34,762 bases of DNA from Vampirovibrio chlorellavorus (GCA_903866275.1 CAIPMU010000019.1:1-34762); one strand, 5' to 3'; positions 14,148 to 23,601 are shown, counted from the stretch's first letter. The notes: generated by a model not told the origin, from the sequence alone. Numbers and translations are program-made.

Positions 14148-14759
14148 CTAAAATTCGACTTTCGGTACCGCTTTTTCGGCTTCAGTGGCCTCAAAGGGGG
14201 TTTTGGGAGCAAAACCGGTCATCCCTGCAATCACGTTGTTCGGGAACGTGCGCACAGACAGGTTGTACTCTTTCACCGAATCATTGTACTCCAGACGCGC
14301 ATAGTTGATGCGGTTTTCGGTACCCGATAACTCATCCTGCAAGCGGATAAAGTTTTGATCCGCCTTGAGCTGGGGATAGTTCTCGGCAATGGCGAGCAGA
14401 CGACCCAGTGAACTGGTCATCGCGGCATTCGCGGACGCGGCCTCACGGGGGTTCGTTCCCACATTCGCCGACAATAACCGGCTGCGAGCCTGTGCAATAT
14501 CGGCATACACGCCGCTCTCATGCTTGGCGTACCCCTTGACCGTGGCCACCAGATTGGGAATTAAATCCGCGCGGCGCTTGAGCTGCGACTGCACGTTGGA
14601 GGCGCGCAACTGCACTTCGGTATCCCTGGACACCAGACCGTTATAACCGCCCATCACCCACAGGCCGACCACAATCACCAACGCGCCCAGCGTCAGCAAA
14701 ACAATCGGTAAAGCACCCAGGCCGGGTTGACGTTTTCTCAATTGACGTGAAGCAGTCAT
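14148..14759 (-). CDS. lemA: LemA family protein
   Basis: The 203 residues match LemA in length and layout. One N-terminal membrane helix (GALPIVLLTLGALVIVVGLW) is followed by a cytoplasmic or periplasmic helical bundle. The family signatures are the N-terminal YNGLVSRDTEVQLRASNVQS, then LKRRADLIPNLVATVKGYAK, ENYPQLKADQNFIRLQDEL, TENRINYARLEYNDSVKEYN and the terminal FPNNVIAGMTGF. GAGGAG lies 9 bases before the ATG. It precedes the TPM gene in the same direction, the standard LemA-TPM pairing, so the two probably act together at the membrane. Biochemical function is not established for the family. Confidence 0.93.
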   Translation of the reverse strand: MTASRQLRKRQPGLGALPIVLLTLGALVIVVGLWVMGGYNGLVSRDTEVQLRASNVQSQLKRRADLIPNLVATVKGYAKHESGVYADIAQARSRLLSANVGTNPREAASANAAMTSSLGRLLAIAENYPQLKADQNFIRLQDELSGTENRINYARLEYNDSVKEYNLSVRTFPNNVIAGMTGFAPKTPFEATEAEKAVPKVEF

Positions 14760-15007
14760 GTCTGCAACTCCTCAAGATTCCATTGAATGTATCGAACGCC
14801 GTCATTCTACCACGAGAACAGTGGAATTCAGCCGCCCTCACGACAGCAGCCAACCTTCAGTTTTTGCTACTGAGCGGCAACAAGCGATCCTGCCAGACAA
14901 AACATGACCCCCACTCACACCTTGAAAGTTAAACGGACACAAGCCCAATCCCGCCTGAGCGAGCCCATTCGGAGAAACCGTTGCCGTTCGAAAATTGTGC
15001 GCTGCTC

Positions 15008-16195
15008 TCAACCCTCTGAGGCAGGTGGGATCGAGGCAGGCGAAGAGGTTGAACCCTCCGCAGGCTTCGCAACCTCACGCGGCCCCAATCCGGCATCGGC
15101 TCGGGAGGAGCGCCCACCGACATCGGCCTCATCCTCAACATGCTCGATACGCACCGAGGTTTCCCCCCGCAGCGATTGCCACTCCGGCAGACTTCCCGTG
15201 TCCATCTCGGTATCCAGCTCTTCACGAAAACTGTCCAGATCCTCATCCGAGACATCCATGCTGTCGGTAAAGACATCCATGCGGGAGGGCACACCCAGCT
15301 CCTCGTCCCGAATCTCAATCCAGTCCTCATTGGATAAAGCACCAGCCGCACCCAGATAGGGCACTTCCTCATCCTGAATCATCTGCAGTTCCAGAGCATC
15401 CTCAGGACGCAAGCGAACCGCTTCCGTCGGGGCTGGCAAGTCATCTTCCATGCCATAGATCAGCTCGTACTCATCTTCATCCACCGCCGCAGCCGACCCG
15501 CTGAAAGCCGAATCTTTAAAGGTTCGGGCAGATCCTGTTCCTTGCGATTGTGATACCTGCCAGGATTCCGTCATCAGTTCAGACTCTTCCACCGGTTCCG
15601 GCATTAACGGGTTGCCCGTATTGGGAGTCCGTCTGTTTTCAGATTGCATGTCCGCATCGGTTTTTCGGTAAATGAGCGGATTCGCCGATTGAGGCGGCAC
15701 CACAAACGGATCTGGCTCCAGGGTGTGCCCCACATGCACTCTCGCAGCGGGAACATTGGTGCCTTCCACCAACGCTTTAAAATGCTCCAGATTCTGTATC
15801 AGGAGTTGCTCCGGGTTCAGCAGCAAATGGGTCAGTATGTCGCCAATCCAGCCGGACTGAGGGGATGTTTCCAGTTCACAGGTGATCGCGGTGCGCTCCA
15901 CGTCCTGCTCGGCTGGCAACGCCTGAAAGGTCACCATACCGGAAAGACTGAAGCTGGAGCCGCTCAGGGAATGCCAGGCGATCAATTGACCGGGCTCATC
16001 CCGATCCAGAATGGCGTCCCATTCAGTCCGTTGTCCCAACGGGCCACGAACCTCCCAGTGCCAGACCCTATTGCCAATTTTTTCCACCGCTTCCACGTTT
16101 TCCATAAAATGCGGAAACTGCTCAAAATGATGCCATTTATCGTAACAAACCATCGGGGAAGCATTAACAACGATGGTGCTCTCGATCCGGTCCAT
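15008..16195 (-). CDS. SRPBCC (START/polyketide-cyclase-like) protein with long acidic tail
   Basis: The 395-residue protein begins with a SRPBCC domain (about 1-145): MDRIESTIVVNASPMVCYDK, HFEQFPHFMENVEAVEKIGN, WHWEVRGPLGQRTEWDA and later SGWIGDILTHLLLNPE. This layout is that of the SRPBCC/cyclase-dehydrase group, a hydrophobic pocket that binds small lipophilic molecules. The remaining ~250 residues are strongly acidic (for example VDEDEYELIYGMEDDLP and DSMDVSDEDLDSFREELD), without membrane segments, and probably disordered. ATG 16195 is chosen because AAAGGGGAAAG lies just upstream; an earlier start eight codons away removes that site. It is the first gene of a minus-strand run before lemA. 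Ligand and purpose of the tail are unknown. Confidence 0.82.
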   Translation of the reverse strand: MDRIESTIVVNASPMVCYDKWHHFEQFPHFMENVEAVEKIGNRVWHWEVRGPLGQRTEWDAILDRDEPGQLIAWHSLSGSSFSLSGMVTFQALPAEQDVERTAITCELETSPQSGWIGDILTHLLLNPEQLLIQNLEHFKALVEGTNVPAARVHVGHTLEPDPFVVPPQSANPLIYRKTDADMQSENRRTPNTGNPLMPEPVEESELMTESWQVSQSQGTGSARTFKDSAFSGSAAAVDEDEYELIYGMEDDLPAPTEAVRLRPEDALELQMIQDEEVPYLGAAGALSNEDWIEIRDEELGVPSRMDVFTDSMDVSDEDLDSFREELDTEMDTGSLPEWQSLRGETSVRIEHVEDEADVGGRSSRADAGLGPREVAKPAEGSTSSPASIPPASEG

Positions 16196-16683
16196 ATCTT
16201 TCCCCTTTCTAATCCTCAAAAAAATGGGCTTGAAACGCTAAAACCTGGAGCGCTCAAAAGCGAAATCAACACATCCCGAATATGGGAAATCTTTTAAATT
16301 AGATGCGCCATTAAGCCATCACAGAAAGGTTTTACGCCTGAACAACCAATCATCAATCACAATGGAATGCAGCCCAAAGATCGTCCCAAAGCCTTTTAAT
16401 AACAGGAGACTGGTGTTTTCGTCATCTGGTTGGGAGTGCAAAAACGATCAGGATAATTCAGTAATTATCCAGTGGATGACTGGCTGCATGCACGACGAAT
16501 TAAATTTCTAATTTGAATTTCTTTAGGGTAGCAGCCCGTTTTCGAAAACACTATTCCCCATTGGTCTAATTGAACGCATCGGGCTAAAGCACCACCTGAG
16601 CTGTTTTGGCAGATCGTGCAAATCGCAATATAAACATTGCGATTTGCAATTGCCAAGACCAATCAGACTGCCCGAATCAGATT
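16196..16683. other. Gene-free gap with a perfect inverted repeat
   Basis: No convincing gene in 488 bases. A perfect 12-bp inverted repeat, GCAAATCGCAAT (16618-16629) and ATTGCGATTTGC (16636-16647), with a 6-base loop lies about 40 bases beyond the bolA stop on its strand. No T tract follows, so it may be an operator or an mRNA-end stem rather than a terminator. Confidence 0.5.
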
Positions 16684-16914
16684 TTAGGATACAGCCGTTT
16701 GAATTTCTGCGGCGTGAAGTCGACCATCCTGCATGGCGGCCTGTAAAGCGCTCATCACCTGGCGATGACGATCCATGAGCGGTACGTTTTCAAACGCAGG
16801 AGACACCACGCGAATGATATAGTGATCGCTCATCCCGGTTTTATCCAGCACATCCACTTTGGCATCCGGGAGATCGGCCTGAATCAGGGCAATTAAGTCT
16901 TGAGATTGAATCAT
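16684..16914 (-). CDS. BolA family protein
   Basis: The 76-residue product matches the short BolA/IbaG group: LIALIQADLPDAKVDVLDKT, then SDHYIIRVVSPAFENVPLMD, RHRQVMSAL and a C-terminal ELH-like segment DGRLHAAEIQTAV. The conserved His of RHRQV (HRxV motif) and the C-terminal His are typical of metal or cluster ligands. BolA proteins partner with monothiol glutaredoxins in iron-sulfur cluster handling. AGGA lies 10 bases before the ATG. It follows leuD on the same strand after 95 bases, so it may be the last gene of a leuC-leuD-bolA unit, whose first two products form an iron-sulfur enzyme. No glutaredoxin gene is in the window. Confidence 0.88.
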   Translation of the reverse strand: MIQSQDLIALIQADLPDAKVDVLDKTGMSDHYIIRVVSPAFENVPLMDRHRQVMSALQAAMQDGRLHAAEIQTAVS

Positions 16915-17009
16915 GAGTGGAAGTCCTTTGAATTTAAGTGGGGTGGATTAAAATGGGTCTCAGCTAAAAATCGGCGACCAGCCTGGAGCGTTTTCTAGGG
17001 CAGCAGAAG

Positions 17010-17597
17010 CTAGGCGTGGGCCGCTTCGTAGGCCTGAATGGCGACCTCCTGTTGCCGGGTAAAACCAATATCGTCCAGCCCTTCCAGCAGGCATTTTTTA
17101 CGATACGGATCCACTTCAAACCCCTGAGGCGCCTGTCCGGGAATAGTTACGGTCTGGCTGGCCAAATCCACCGTGACCGCCAATGCGGGATCCGCCTCAA
17201 TGGCTTCAAACAAGGCCAGAATGACGGGTTCGGGCAAGGGAATGGGGAGCAGTTGATTCTTCAGCGCATTGTTGCGAAAAATATCGGCGAATGACACGGC
17301 CAGAATCACCTGAAAACCATAGTCTTTCAAGGCCCAGGGGGCATGCTCGCGAGAACTGCCGCAGCCAAAGTTGTGCGCCGCTACCAGAATGGAACCCGCA
17401 TAGCGTGGATTGTTCAGGGCAAACGCCGGATTCGGTTCCCCATCCGGCAGATAGCGCCAATCGAAAAACAGATTTTTTCCCAGTCCCGTTTTGGTAGTGC
17501 CCTTCAAAAACCGGGCGGGAATAATTTGATCGGTATCCACGTTATTTTGATTCAGGGGGACACAGGTGCTGGTCAGGGTGCTGATTTTATTACTCAT
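17010..17597 (-). CDS. leuD: 3-isopropylmalate dehydratase small subunit
   Basis: The 195-residue protein is the swivelling small subunit of isopropylmalate isomerase, the second step of leucine synthesis. Signatures are VPLNQNNVDTDQIIPARFLK, then FALNNPRYAGSILVAAHNFG, CGSSREHAPWALKDYGFQ and ILAVSFADIFRNNALKNQLL. The ATG at 17597 has AGGAAAG about 9 bases upstream. The ORF could extend to 17732, but that would overlap leuC and adds no LeuD-like sequence. It follows leuC by 118 bases in the same direction, a wider gap than usual for leuCD. Confidence 0.96.
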   Translation of the reverse strand: MSNKISTLTSTCVPLNQNNVDTDQIIPARFLKGTTKTGLGKNLFFDWRYLPDGEPNPAFALNNPRYAGSILVAAHNFGCGSSREHAPWALKDYGFQVILAVSFADIFRNNALKNQLLPIPLPEPVILALFEAIEADPALAVTVDLASQTVTIPGQAPQGFEVDPYRKKCLLEGLDDIGFTRQQEVAIQAYEAAHA

Positions 17598-17715
17598 GGC
17601 GTTCTGCTTTCCTGTAAAAATTTGATGAATCTGATCTGGGATGAGCCTGATTTGAACTGTCTCATACTGAAACCTGACAGGAATCACGACCGATGCATGC
17701 AGGCGTGAAACGGGA

Positions 17716-19134
17716 TTAGTGAGCTGGGGCAAATTTTCGAATATCGACCAGCTTGCCGGTAATGGCCGCAGCAGCAGCCATCGGGGGACTTACCAGAAAA
17801 GTTCGGCCGCCCTTGCCCTGACGTCCCTTGAAGTTCCGGTTGCTGGTACTGGCACAGGCCTGTCCCGGCTGAATCATATCGCCGTTCATGGCGATGCACA
17901 TGCTGCAGCCCGGTTCGCGCCACTCAAAACCGGCCTCCCGAAAAATTCGATCCAGCCCTTCGGCTTCGGCCTGCCGCTTGACCGGGTAGGACCCTGGTAC
18001 CACCAGCGCGCGCACTGAGGGGGAAACCTGCTGACCTTTCGCAATTTGGGCCGCGTCCCGCAAATCCTCGATCCGGGAGTTGGTGCAACTGCCGATAAAG
18101 ACCACATCCACCGGCGTGCCCGCAATCGGCGCACCAGCCTGCAAGGCCATATACCCGAGGGCATCCGTCAATTCATTCTGATCATCGGGGTTGGTAAAAT
18201 CGGCCACGGTGGGAACGGTTTGAGAAATTCCCATCGCCATACCGGGATTGGTACCATAAGTCACCATCGGCTCGATTTCTTCAGCATGCAGTGTGACCAC
18301 GGCGTCATAGCAAGCACCGGGATCGCTGACCAGGGTTTTCCACTCAGCCACGGCGGCCTCAAAGGCATCCCCCTGCGGGGCAAAGGGACGGCCACGCAGA
18401 TAGGCAAAGGTGGTCTCATCAGGGGCCACCATGCCCGCACGGGCACCGGCCTCGATGGACATATTGCACAAGGTCATGCGGCCTTCCATGGAGAGCTGGC
18501 GAATGGCGCTGCCGGTGTATTCCAGCACATAGCCTGTGCCGCCGCCCACGCCAATCTTGGCAATGATGGCCAGAATAATATCCTTGGCGGTAATCAGCGG
18601 GGAAAGTGTTCCTTCCACCCGAATTTCCATGGTTTTGGAAGGCTGTTGCAACAAGCATTGGGTGGCAAACACATGCTCAATTTCGCTGGTCCCAATGCCA
18701 AAGGCCAGTGCCCCAAACGCCCCGTGGGTGGAGGTATGGCTATCGCCGCAGACAATGGTCATACCCGGCAGGGTTAGTCCCTGTTCCGGCCCGATGACAT
18801 GGATGATGCCCTGCTGGTCGCTGTCCACACCGAAAAACTGCACCCCAAATTCGCGGCAGTTTTGCTCAAAGGTCTGAATCTGGCTGGCGGCTTCCGGGTC
18901 GGCAATGGGCAAGCTGCGATCGGTGGTTGGGATACTATGATCCACCGTGCCAAAAGTTTTTTCAGGCCGACGCAAGGGCAGACCCTTATCGCGGAGCCCC
19001 TGAAAGGCTTGCGGAGAAGTGACTTCGTGGATTAAATGCCGGTCAATGTAAAGAATGGTGGGAAAACCGGGCGACTGTTGCACCACATGGCGATTCCAAA
19101 TCTTCTGGTACAGGGTTTGTGGGGTGGAAGTCAT
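17716..19134 (-). CDS. leuC: 3-isopropylmalate dehydratase large subunit
   Basis: The 472-residue aconitase-family enzyme interconverts 2- and 3-isopropylmalate with LeuD. It shows [47 protein letters not shown] and [17 protein letters not shown]. The cluster-binding cysteines appear as [14 protein letters not shown] and [11 protein letters not shown], giving the three Cys ligands of the 4Fe-4S cluster. Start at ATG 19134; a TTG six codons earlier is unlikely. About 330 bases separate it from the thioredoxin-like gene upstream. That leader shows no leucine-rich leader peptide or T-box sequence. Other leucine genes (leuA, leuB) are not in the window. Confidence 0.97.
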   Translation of the reverse strand: MTSTPQTLYQKIWNRHVVQQSPGFPTILYIDRHLIHEVTSPQAFQGLRDKGLPLRRPEKTFGTVDHSIPTTDRSLPIADPEAASQIQTFEQNCREFGVQFFGVDSDQQGIIHVIGPEQGLTLPGMTIVCGDSHTSTHGAFGALAFGIGTSEIEHVFATQCLLQQPSKTMEIRVEGTLSPLITAKDIILAIIAKIGVGGGTGYVLEYTGSAIRQLSMEGRMTLCNMSIEAGARAGMVAPDETTFAYLRGRPFAPQGDAFEAAVAEWKTLVSDPGACYDAVVTLHAEEIEPMVTYGTNPGMAMGISQTVPTVADFTNPDDQNELTDALGYMALQAGAPIAGTPVDVVFIGSCTNSRIEDLRDAAQIAKGQQVSPSVRALVVPGSYPVKRQAEAEGLDRIFREAGFEWREPGCSMCIAMNGDMIQPGQACASTSNRNFKGRQGKGGRTFLVSPPMAAAAAITGKLVDIRKFAPAH

Positions 19135-19467
19135 AAGAGAAGTCACTCGCAAATACTGGCTAACGATGTTTCTGGTTTACGGCCTATTCTACTGCAATAA
19201 TGCCCAACGACCAACCGCGAAAACGCCCCGATAAAGCGCTGATTTCTGCTGTCGCCCTGAGCGGGTCCTGCCTGGGTTGCGATTGCCCCGGCTGCTCGAC
19301 AAAGCCCGGTGAAACTTTTATGATGAGAACACGTCTTTAATATCAGGAATAGCGGATTCCGGTTTGGCGACCTCCGACTGACCATCCGCCCAAAAAACGC
19401 CAGAAAATCTGCACTCTGGCAGGGCAAAGCCACTGCCACACCCCACTCAATCAGGAAACAGCGTCCC
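19135..19467. other. Divergent intergenic region between leuC and the thioredoxin-like gene
   Basis: No gene can be supported in these 333 bases. It must hold the promoters of two divergent units. No clear -35/-10 pair stands out, and no T-box or Leu-codon-rich leader is visible on the leuC side. The long antisense frame across it is not protein-like. Confidence 0.35.
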
Positions 19468-19887
19468 ATGCGTAAAGCCGAGGCAATTATGAACCTATCG
19501 AAAAAACTGACACTCAGTCTGGGCGTGGCCCTGATCTTAGGCCTGACCGTGGGCCGGGGCGTGATGATGGGCTGGGCCGCCACGCGGGGCAACATTGTGC
19601 TCTTTAATGCCAACTGGTGCGCCAGTTGCCGCGAGGTAGATCCGATTGTCCGGGATATTGCCAGTCAGAACGGCTTAAGCATTACCGCCATTGACGTGGA
19701 CGCGCCTACCGCGCCCAAAGAGGCCCGCAACTACGGCTTATCCATTCCCAATGACGGCCCGCCGCAAGTGTATTATGTGGAGCATGGCCGCTCCACCCTG
19801 CTGTACAACGGCAAGGACTACAAGTTCGGCTACGGCGAAGCGGCCCGGACTACGATTCTTCAGAGCCTTCAGAAGGTTCTTCAATAA
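19468..19887 (+). CDS. Membrane-anchored thioredoxin-like protein
   Basis: The 139-residue protein has an N-terminal hydrophobic segment (LTLSLGVALILGLTVGRGV) acting as signal or anchor, then a thioredoxin fold. The active site is NWCASCREVDP with Cys51 and Cys54, preceded by the strand IVLFNA. A cis-Pro is plausible in GPPQVYYVEHG. It probably works as a thiol-disulfide oxidoreductase on the outer face of the inner membrane. ATG 19468 has AGGAAA 9 bases upstream; ATG 19489 with GAGG 6 bases upstream is an alternative that would trim seven residues. Its last 38 bases overlap the end of the convergent exonuclease gene. Confidence 0.85.
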   Translation: MRKAEAIMNLSKKLTLSLGVALILGLTVGRGVMMGWAATRGNIVLFNANWCASCREVDPIVRDIASQNGLSITAIDVDAPTAPKEARNYGLSIPNDGPPQVYYVEHGRSTLLYNGKDYKFGYGEAARTTILQSLQKVLQ

Positions 19888-20812
19888 CCACCTGAGGTTT
19901 CACGAAGTTAATCCCCCGCGCCTCGTGCATGGACAATCGGCACTCGCGGAACTCCTCCTTGAAGGATTCATCGATGTCGGCCCGGTCAATCAGCTTATCC
20001 AGCGCACGCGGGTTGAGCTTGAAGATCTTCTCGCAGACCCCGGCCCGCATGGCGATGTCCCAGATGCGCTTTTCATCGTAGCTGTAGGAACGCCGGTAGT
20101 GGGACACCATGACTTCGTTCGAGCTGGCTTCCAGCGAGGCACCGCCATGCTGAAAGTAGAGCTTGAAAATGTCTTTCAGATCGCTCATTTCCGCCTGCAT
20201 GGCCTGAGCCGCCTTTTGCACCCGCAAATAGCGCTCCAGCAGGTACGGTACATTCTTGATTTGAGACAACTGCCAGCTGTACTTTTGCTCGTACAGCTCG
20301 CGCAGACGGGGATACACTCTGGCCAGATTCTCGGCGTCATCCAGCGCCCGATGCAATACATGCGGGTCAAAGCCAAACCGGCGCAACAACGAACTTAACC
20401 CGTGCGACAGGTCATCCGGGAATACTGCGCGGTACATCTCAAAGGTGTCGATGCGGTTGTTGGTAAAGCGTTTGCCGTAGAGGGCCTTGGTGGCCTCGTT
20501 GATAAAGCTGTAATCGAAGATGGCATTGTGCGCCACGAAGCTATGCTCGCCGACAAATTCCAGAAATTTGGGGAGCACTTCATCAATGTTAGGGGCGCTT
20601 TCCACCATTTCCTGCGAGATATTGTGGATGAGGAAGCTGGAATGCCGAATGGGTTTTTGGGGGTTCACCAGCGAGGTGAAGGTGTCGATGATCTCGCCGT
20701 TGTGCATTTTCACGGCGGCGATTTCGATCAGTTTTTCTGTTTTGTGATCCAGACCCGTGGTTTCGGTATCCAGAATAATAATGGGGTCTTGCGGGGAATA
20801 AAGTTCTGTCAA
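19850..20812 (-). CDS. DEDDh 3'-5' exonuclease (DnaQ/PolIII epsilon-like)
   Basis: The 320-residue protein begins with a RNase T/DnaQ exonuclease domain (about 8-180). ExoI is PIIILDTETTGL with Asp15 and Glu17, ExoII lies in FVAHNAIFDYSFINEA, and ExoIII-epsilon in VLHRALDDAENLARVY, giving the catalytic Asp and His set. These enzymes remove nucleotides from 3' ends for proofreading or repair. The C-terminal ~140 residues (SWQLSQIKNVPYLLERYLRV, then DLKDIFKLYFQHGGASLEAS) are not part of the catalytic domain and I do not recognise them. Start chosen at TTG 20812, because AAGG lies 9 bases upstream and no in-frame ATG precedes the ExoI motif. It is not clear whether this is the replicative epsilon subunit. 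Confidence 0.85.
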   Translation of the reverse strand: MTELYSPQDPIIILDTETTGLDHKTEKLIEIAAVKMHNGEIIDTFTSLVNPQKPIRHSSFLIHNISQEMVESAPNIDEVLPKFLEFVGEHSFVAHNAIFDYSFINEATKALYGKRFTNNRIDTFEMYRAVFPDDLSHGLSSLLRRFGFDPHVLHRALDDAENLARVYPRLRELYEQKYSWQLSQIKNVPYLLERYLRVQKAAQAMQAEMSDLKDIFKLYFQHGGASLEASSNEVMVSHYRRSYSYDEKRIWDIAMRAGVCEKIFKLNPRALDKLIDRADIDESFKEEFRECRLSMHEARGINFVKPQVVIEEPSEGSEES

Positions 20813-21228
20813 CAGTAAGATCCTTATCAATCTTCATCTTACACAAATGGACTGTGGCTTGAGCGCCATTTCAACGCGCCCAAGGTAGCCCGGATTTCAT
20901 GGTTTCAGTTCGGGTGCGACTCGGATCCACATCCATTGAATGCCGTGTGATCCAGATTCCAGTATAATCTGCGCTAGGCTTTTTGCAACAAAGAGCCGCC
21001 CAGAAACTGGAAATACGGTCAGTGAGTCGCGGGTCCTGGCGACGCCAATCTGCCAGCCGGGGGTTCTGCTACACTACTTGCATACCCTGGATTGAACCTG
21101 CCCAATATTAAATCCTTTTGACCTCGAACAACTGTCCTTTTCTTTCGTCAATGGTTATATGAACGCACTGTACGGATGACAAGGCACCCAGTTCGGCATT
21201 GAGAACATGAAAGGGAGTCGTCGAGAAT
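20813..21228. other. Gap upstream of the copper ATPase gene
   Basis: 416 bases without a supportable gene, between divergent dnaQ-like and copA. A -10-like TATAAT lies at 20963-20968 without a well-placed -35 (TTGAAT is 21 bases away). No convincing CopY, CueR or CsoR site was found. Confidence 0.35.
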
Positions 21229-23601
21229 ATGAGCCAACTGAGCCAGATGACTGACGCCACCACATCAACCCCTTCTTCCGACACGTTCAGGATTGAAGGC
21301 ATGCACTGTGGCTCCTGCGTGGCCCGGATTGAAGCGGGGCTCAAGCGCGCTTTTCCTCAACTGAGTGATGTGCGGGTTAATTTGGCCACCGGAGTCGCGG
21401 TGATGGAAGGCTCCACCGGTGTGGCGATTGAACCACAACAAATCGTTGACGCCATTCAGGCGATGGGGTATCAGGCCCACTGGCAACCCGCCGAATCAAC
21501 CGAGGGTCAAACCGATTCAAAACAGACCGTCAAGACGAAGGAATCCGGCCATTCAGAAACCATGCGGGCAACACGGCGGTTGATGCTCGCGGTGTGCCTG
21601 ACGCTCCCCCTGTTTGTGTTGCATATGACCGGCTGGCCTCTCGCCCATAGTGGCTGGATTCAATTTGGGCTGGCCACCCCGGTGGTCTTTTTCTGCGGCT
21701 TTCCCATTTTTCAATCTGCATGGCGTTTGCTGCTGCGCGGAGAGAGCAATATGGACACCCTGATTGCTCTGGGTGCTGGCGTTGCATGGTCGGCCAGTCT
21801 TTCGACAATTCTGCTGGAAGGTTTCTCCAGTCATGTGAACCTTCCCCCCGCAGTTCTGGGGTCGGGAATGCCCCACGCTTCCCCCAGTCTCTATTTTGAA
21901 ACCAGCGCCATGATCATCACCCTGATACTTATCGGGCGTTATCTGGAAAGCCGCGCGCGAGGCAAGGCGAGCGAGGCCATCAGCGCCCTGATGCGTTTGC
22001 AACCGGAAACCACCTGGGTACAACAGCAGGGCAATTGGGTGGAAGTCCCCGTGGGCAGTGTCACCGTGGGCACTGCTGTGATGGTGCAGCCCGGTGGCCG
22101 GATTCCGCTGGATGGGGTGGTACTGGAAGGCCATGCCCTGGTGAATGAAGCCATGATGACTGGGGAAAGTATCCCCGTGGCTAAAAGTCCGGGCGACAAG
22201 GTCATTGGCGGGACAGTGCTGAGCGCCATCGACCGCAAAACCGAAAGCCTGATCCTTACCGTGACCGAAGTCGCCTCTCAGACGGTGCTGGCCCGCATCA
22301 TCAGCCTGGTGAATGAGGCCCAGACGAGCAAGCCCCCGATTCAACGGCTGGCGGATCGGGTTGCGGGTGTCTTTGTACCGGTGGTGTTGTTTTTGGCGCT
22401 AGTGACCCTGCTGGGCTGGACGCTCAGTGGGCATCCCCTCTCCAGCGGATTGAACGCCGCCATTGCCGTCTTGGTGATTGCCTGTCCCTGCGCGCTGGGT
22501 CTGGCCACCCCCACAGCCATTCAGGTGGGTCTGGGGCGTGCGGCCTCCAAAGGCATTCTCATTCGCAAGCCGGAAGGGCTGGAACTGGCCCGAAAACTGG
22601 ACGTGCTGGTCATGGACAAAACCGGCACCCTGACATTGGGTCGGCCGGAAGTCGTCCAGTTTGAGCCCCGTCTTGCCTCGCAGGCGAACCGGGGTGGCTC
22701 GGCCAGTGATAACGCCAGTTACTCCGTGAGCGATTGTTTGCGCTGGGCGGCGGCATTGGAGGCCCGTTCCGAGCATCCTCTGGCGCGGGCGGTGCTGACC
22801 TATGCCAAAACCCATCTCTCCCCGGATGCCAGTACAGGCCCAGTTCAACATTTTGTCAGTCAGACGGGTTCCGGAGTCAGCGCGCAGGTGGAAGGGCGAC
22901 GGGTTCTGATTGGCAAGGCCGACTATCTGGCATTGCACGGGGTGGTGGTTGCCCCCGTATCCGAACATCTGGAAGCGGCCGCCCGAAAAGGCCAGACTCC
23001 GGTGCTTATGGCGGTAGAAAATCAGCTGGCCGGTATTTTTTACATCAGCGACCCCCTAAAGCCCAATGTGGCGGATGCCATAGCGCACCTTCGGCGTTTG
23101 CACATCAAGCCCATCATGCTCAGCGGGGATCGTCAGGAGACGGCGCAGGCCATTGGTCGTCTGGCCGGGTTGGAGCCTCAGGAAATCAAGGCGGAGCTGT
23201 CTCCACAAGAAAAGCTGGAATACCTGAAAACCCTGCAACTGGTTCAGGATGGGACCGGTCAGGCAGCCATTGTCGGTATGGTCGGAGATGGCATCAACGA
23301 TGCCCCGGCGCTGGCTCAGGCCGATGTCAGCATTGCGCTGGGTACGGGCACAGAACTTGCTATGCAGACCGCGCAGATGACGCTGGTGCAGGGGGATATA
23401 CTCAAAGTGCTTGAAGCCATCACCTTAAGCCGTGCCATTGTACGCACCATTCGCCAAAACCTATTCTGGGCATTTGGGTACAACCTGCTGGCCTTGCCAA
23501 TGGCCGCATTGGGCCTGCTCAACCCCATGATTGCTGCTGGTGCAATGGCATTAAGCTCCATCAGCGTCGTCTTAAACGCCTTGCGACTGAGAAAAGCTTG
23601 A
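21229..23601 (+). CDS. copA: Copper-exporting P1B-type ATPase
   Basis: The 790-residue ATPase pumps Cu(I) out of the cytoplasm. One N-terminal metal-binding HMA domain carries GMHCGSC (Cys27, Cys30). Membrane helices follow, then the actuator loop with MMTGESIPVAKSPGD. The transport-site CPC motif in IACPCALGLATPTA has Cys419 and Cys421, typical of class 1B-1 Cu pumps. Phosphorylation is at Asp463 in VMDKTGTLT, the nucleotide-binding HP is in SEHPLARAVL, and GDGINDAPALAQAD lies near residue 687. The last membrane region contains FWAFGYNLLALPMAALG and MALSSISVVLNALRLR, as in CopA. GGGAGT lies upstream of the ATG. No regulator or chaperone gene is adjacent. Confidence 0.95.
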   Translation: MSQLSQMTDATTSTPSSDTFRIEGMHCGSCVARIEAGLKRAFPQLSDVRVNLATGVAVMEGSTGVAIEPQQIVDAIQAMGYQAHWQPAESTEGQTDSKQTVKTKESGHSETMRATRRLMLAVCLTLPLFVLHMTGWPLAHSGWIQFGLATPVVFFCGFPIFQSAWRLLLRGESNMDTLIALGAGVAWSASLSTILLEGFSSHVNLPPAVLGSGMPHASPSLYFETSAMIITLILIGRYLESRARGKASEAISALMRLQPETTWVQQQGNWVEVPVGSVTVGTAVMVQPGGRIPLDGVVLEGHALVNEAMMTGESIPVAKSPGDKVIGGTVLSAIDRKTESLILTVTEVASQTVLARIISLVNEAQTSKPPIQRLADRVAGVFVPVVLFLALVTLLGWTLSGHPLSSGLNAAIAVLVIACPCALGLATPTAIQVGLGRAASKGILIRKPEGLELARKLDVLVMDKTGTLTLGRPEVVQFEPRLASQANRGGSASDNASYSVSDCLRWAAALEARSEHPLARAVLTYAKTHLSPDASTGPVQHFVSQTGSGVSAQVEGRRVLIGKADYLALHGVVVAPVSEHLEAAARKGQTPVLMAVENQLAGIFYISDPLKPNVADAIAHLRRLHIKPIMLSGDRQETAQAIGRLAGLEPQEIKAELSPQEKLEYLKTLQLVQDGTGQAAIVGMVGDGINDAPALAQADVSIALGTGTELAMQTAQMTLVQGDILKVLEAITLSRAIVRTIRQNLFWAFGYNLLALPMAALGLLNPMIAAGAMALSSISVVLNALRLRKA

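Noticed and set aside
16465-16662. 65-codon minus-strand ORF
   Set aside because: It runs through the perfect inverted repeat at 16618-16647, has no ribosome site and an uneven composition.
19135-19467. Leucine attenuator or T-box upstream of leuC
   Set aside because: No Leu-rich leader peptide and no T-box core sequence were found on the leuC strand.
21061-21228. Copper-sensing operator upstream of copA
   Set aside because: No dyad matching CopY, CueR or CsoR sites could be recognised.
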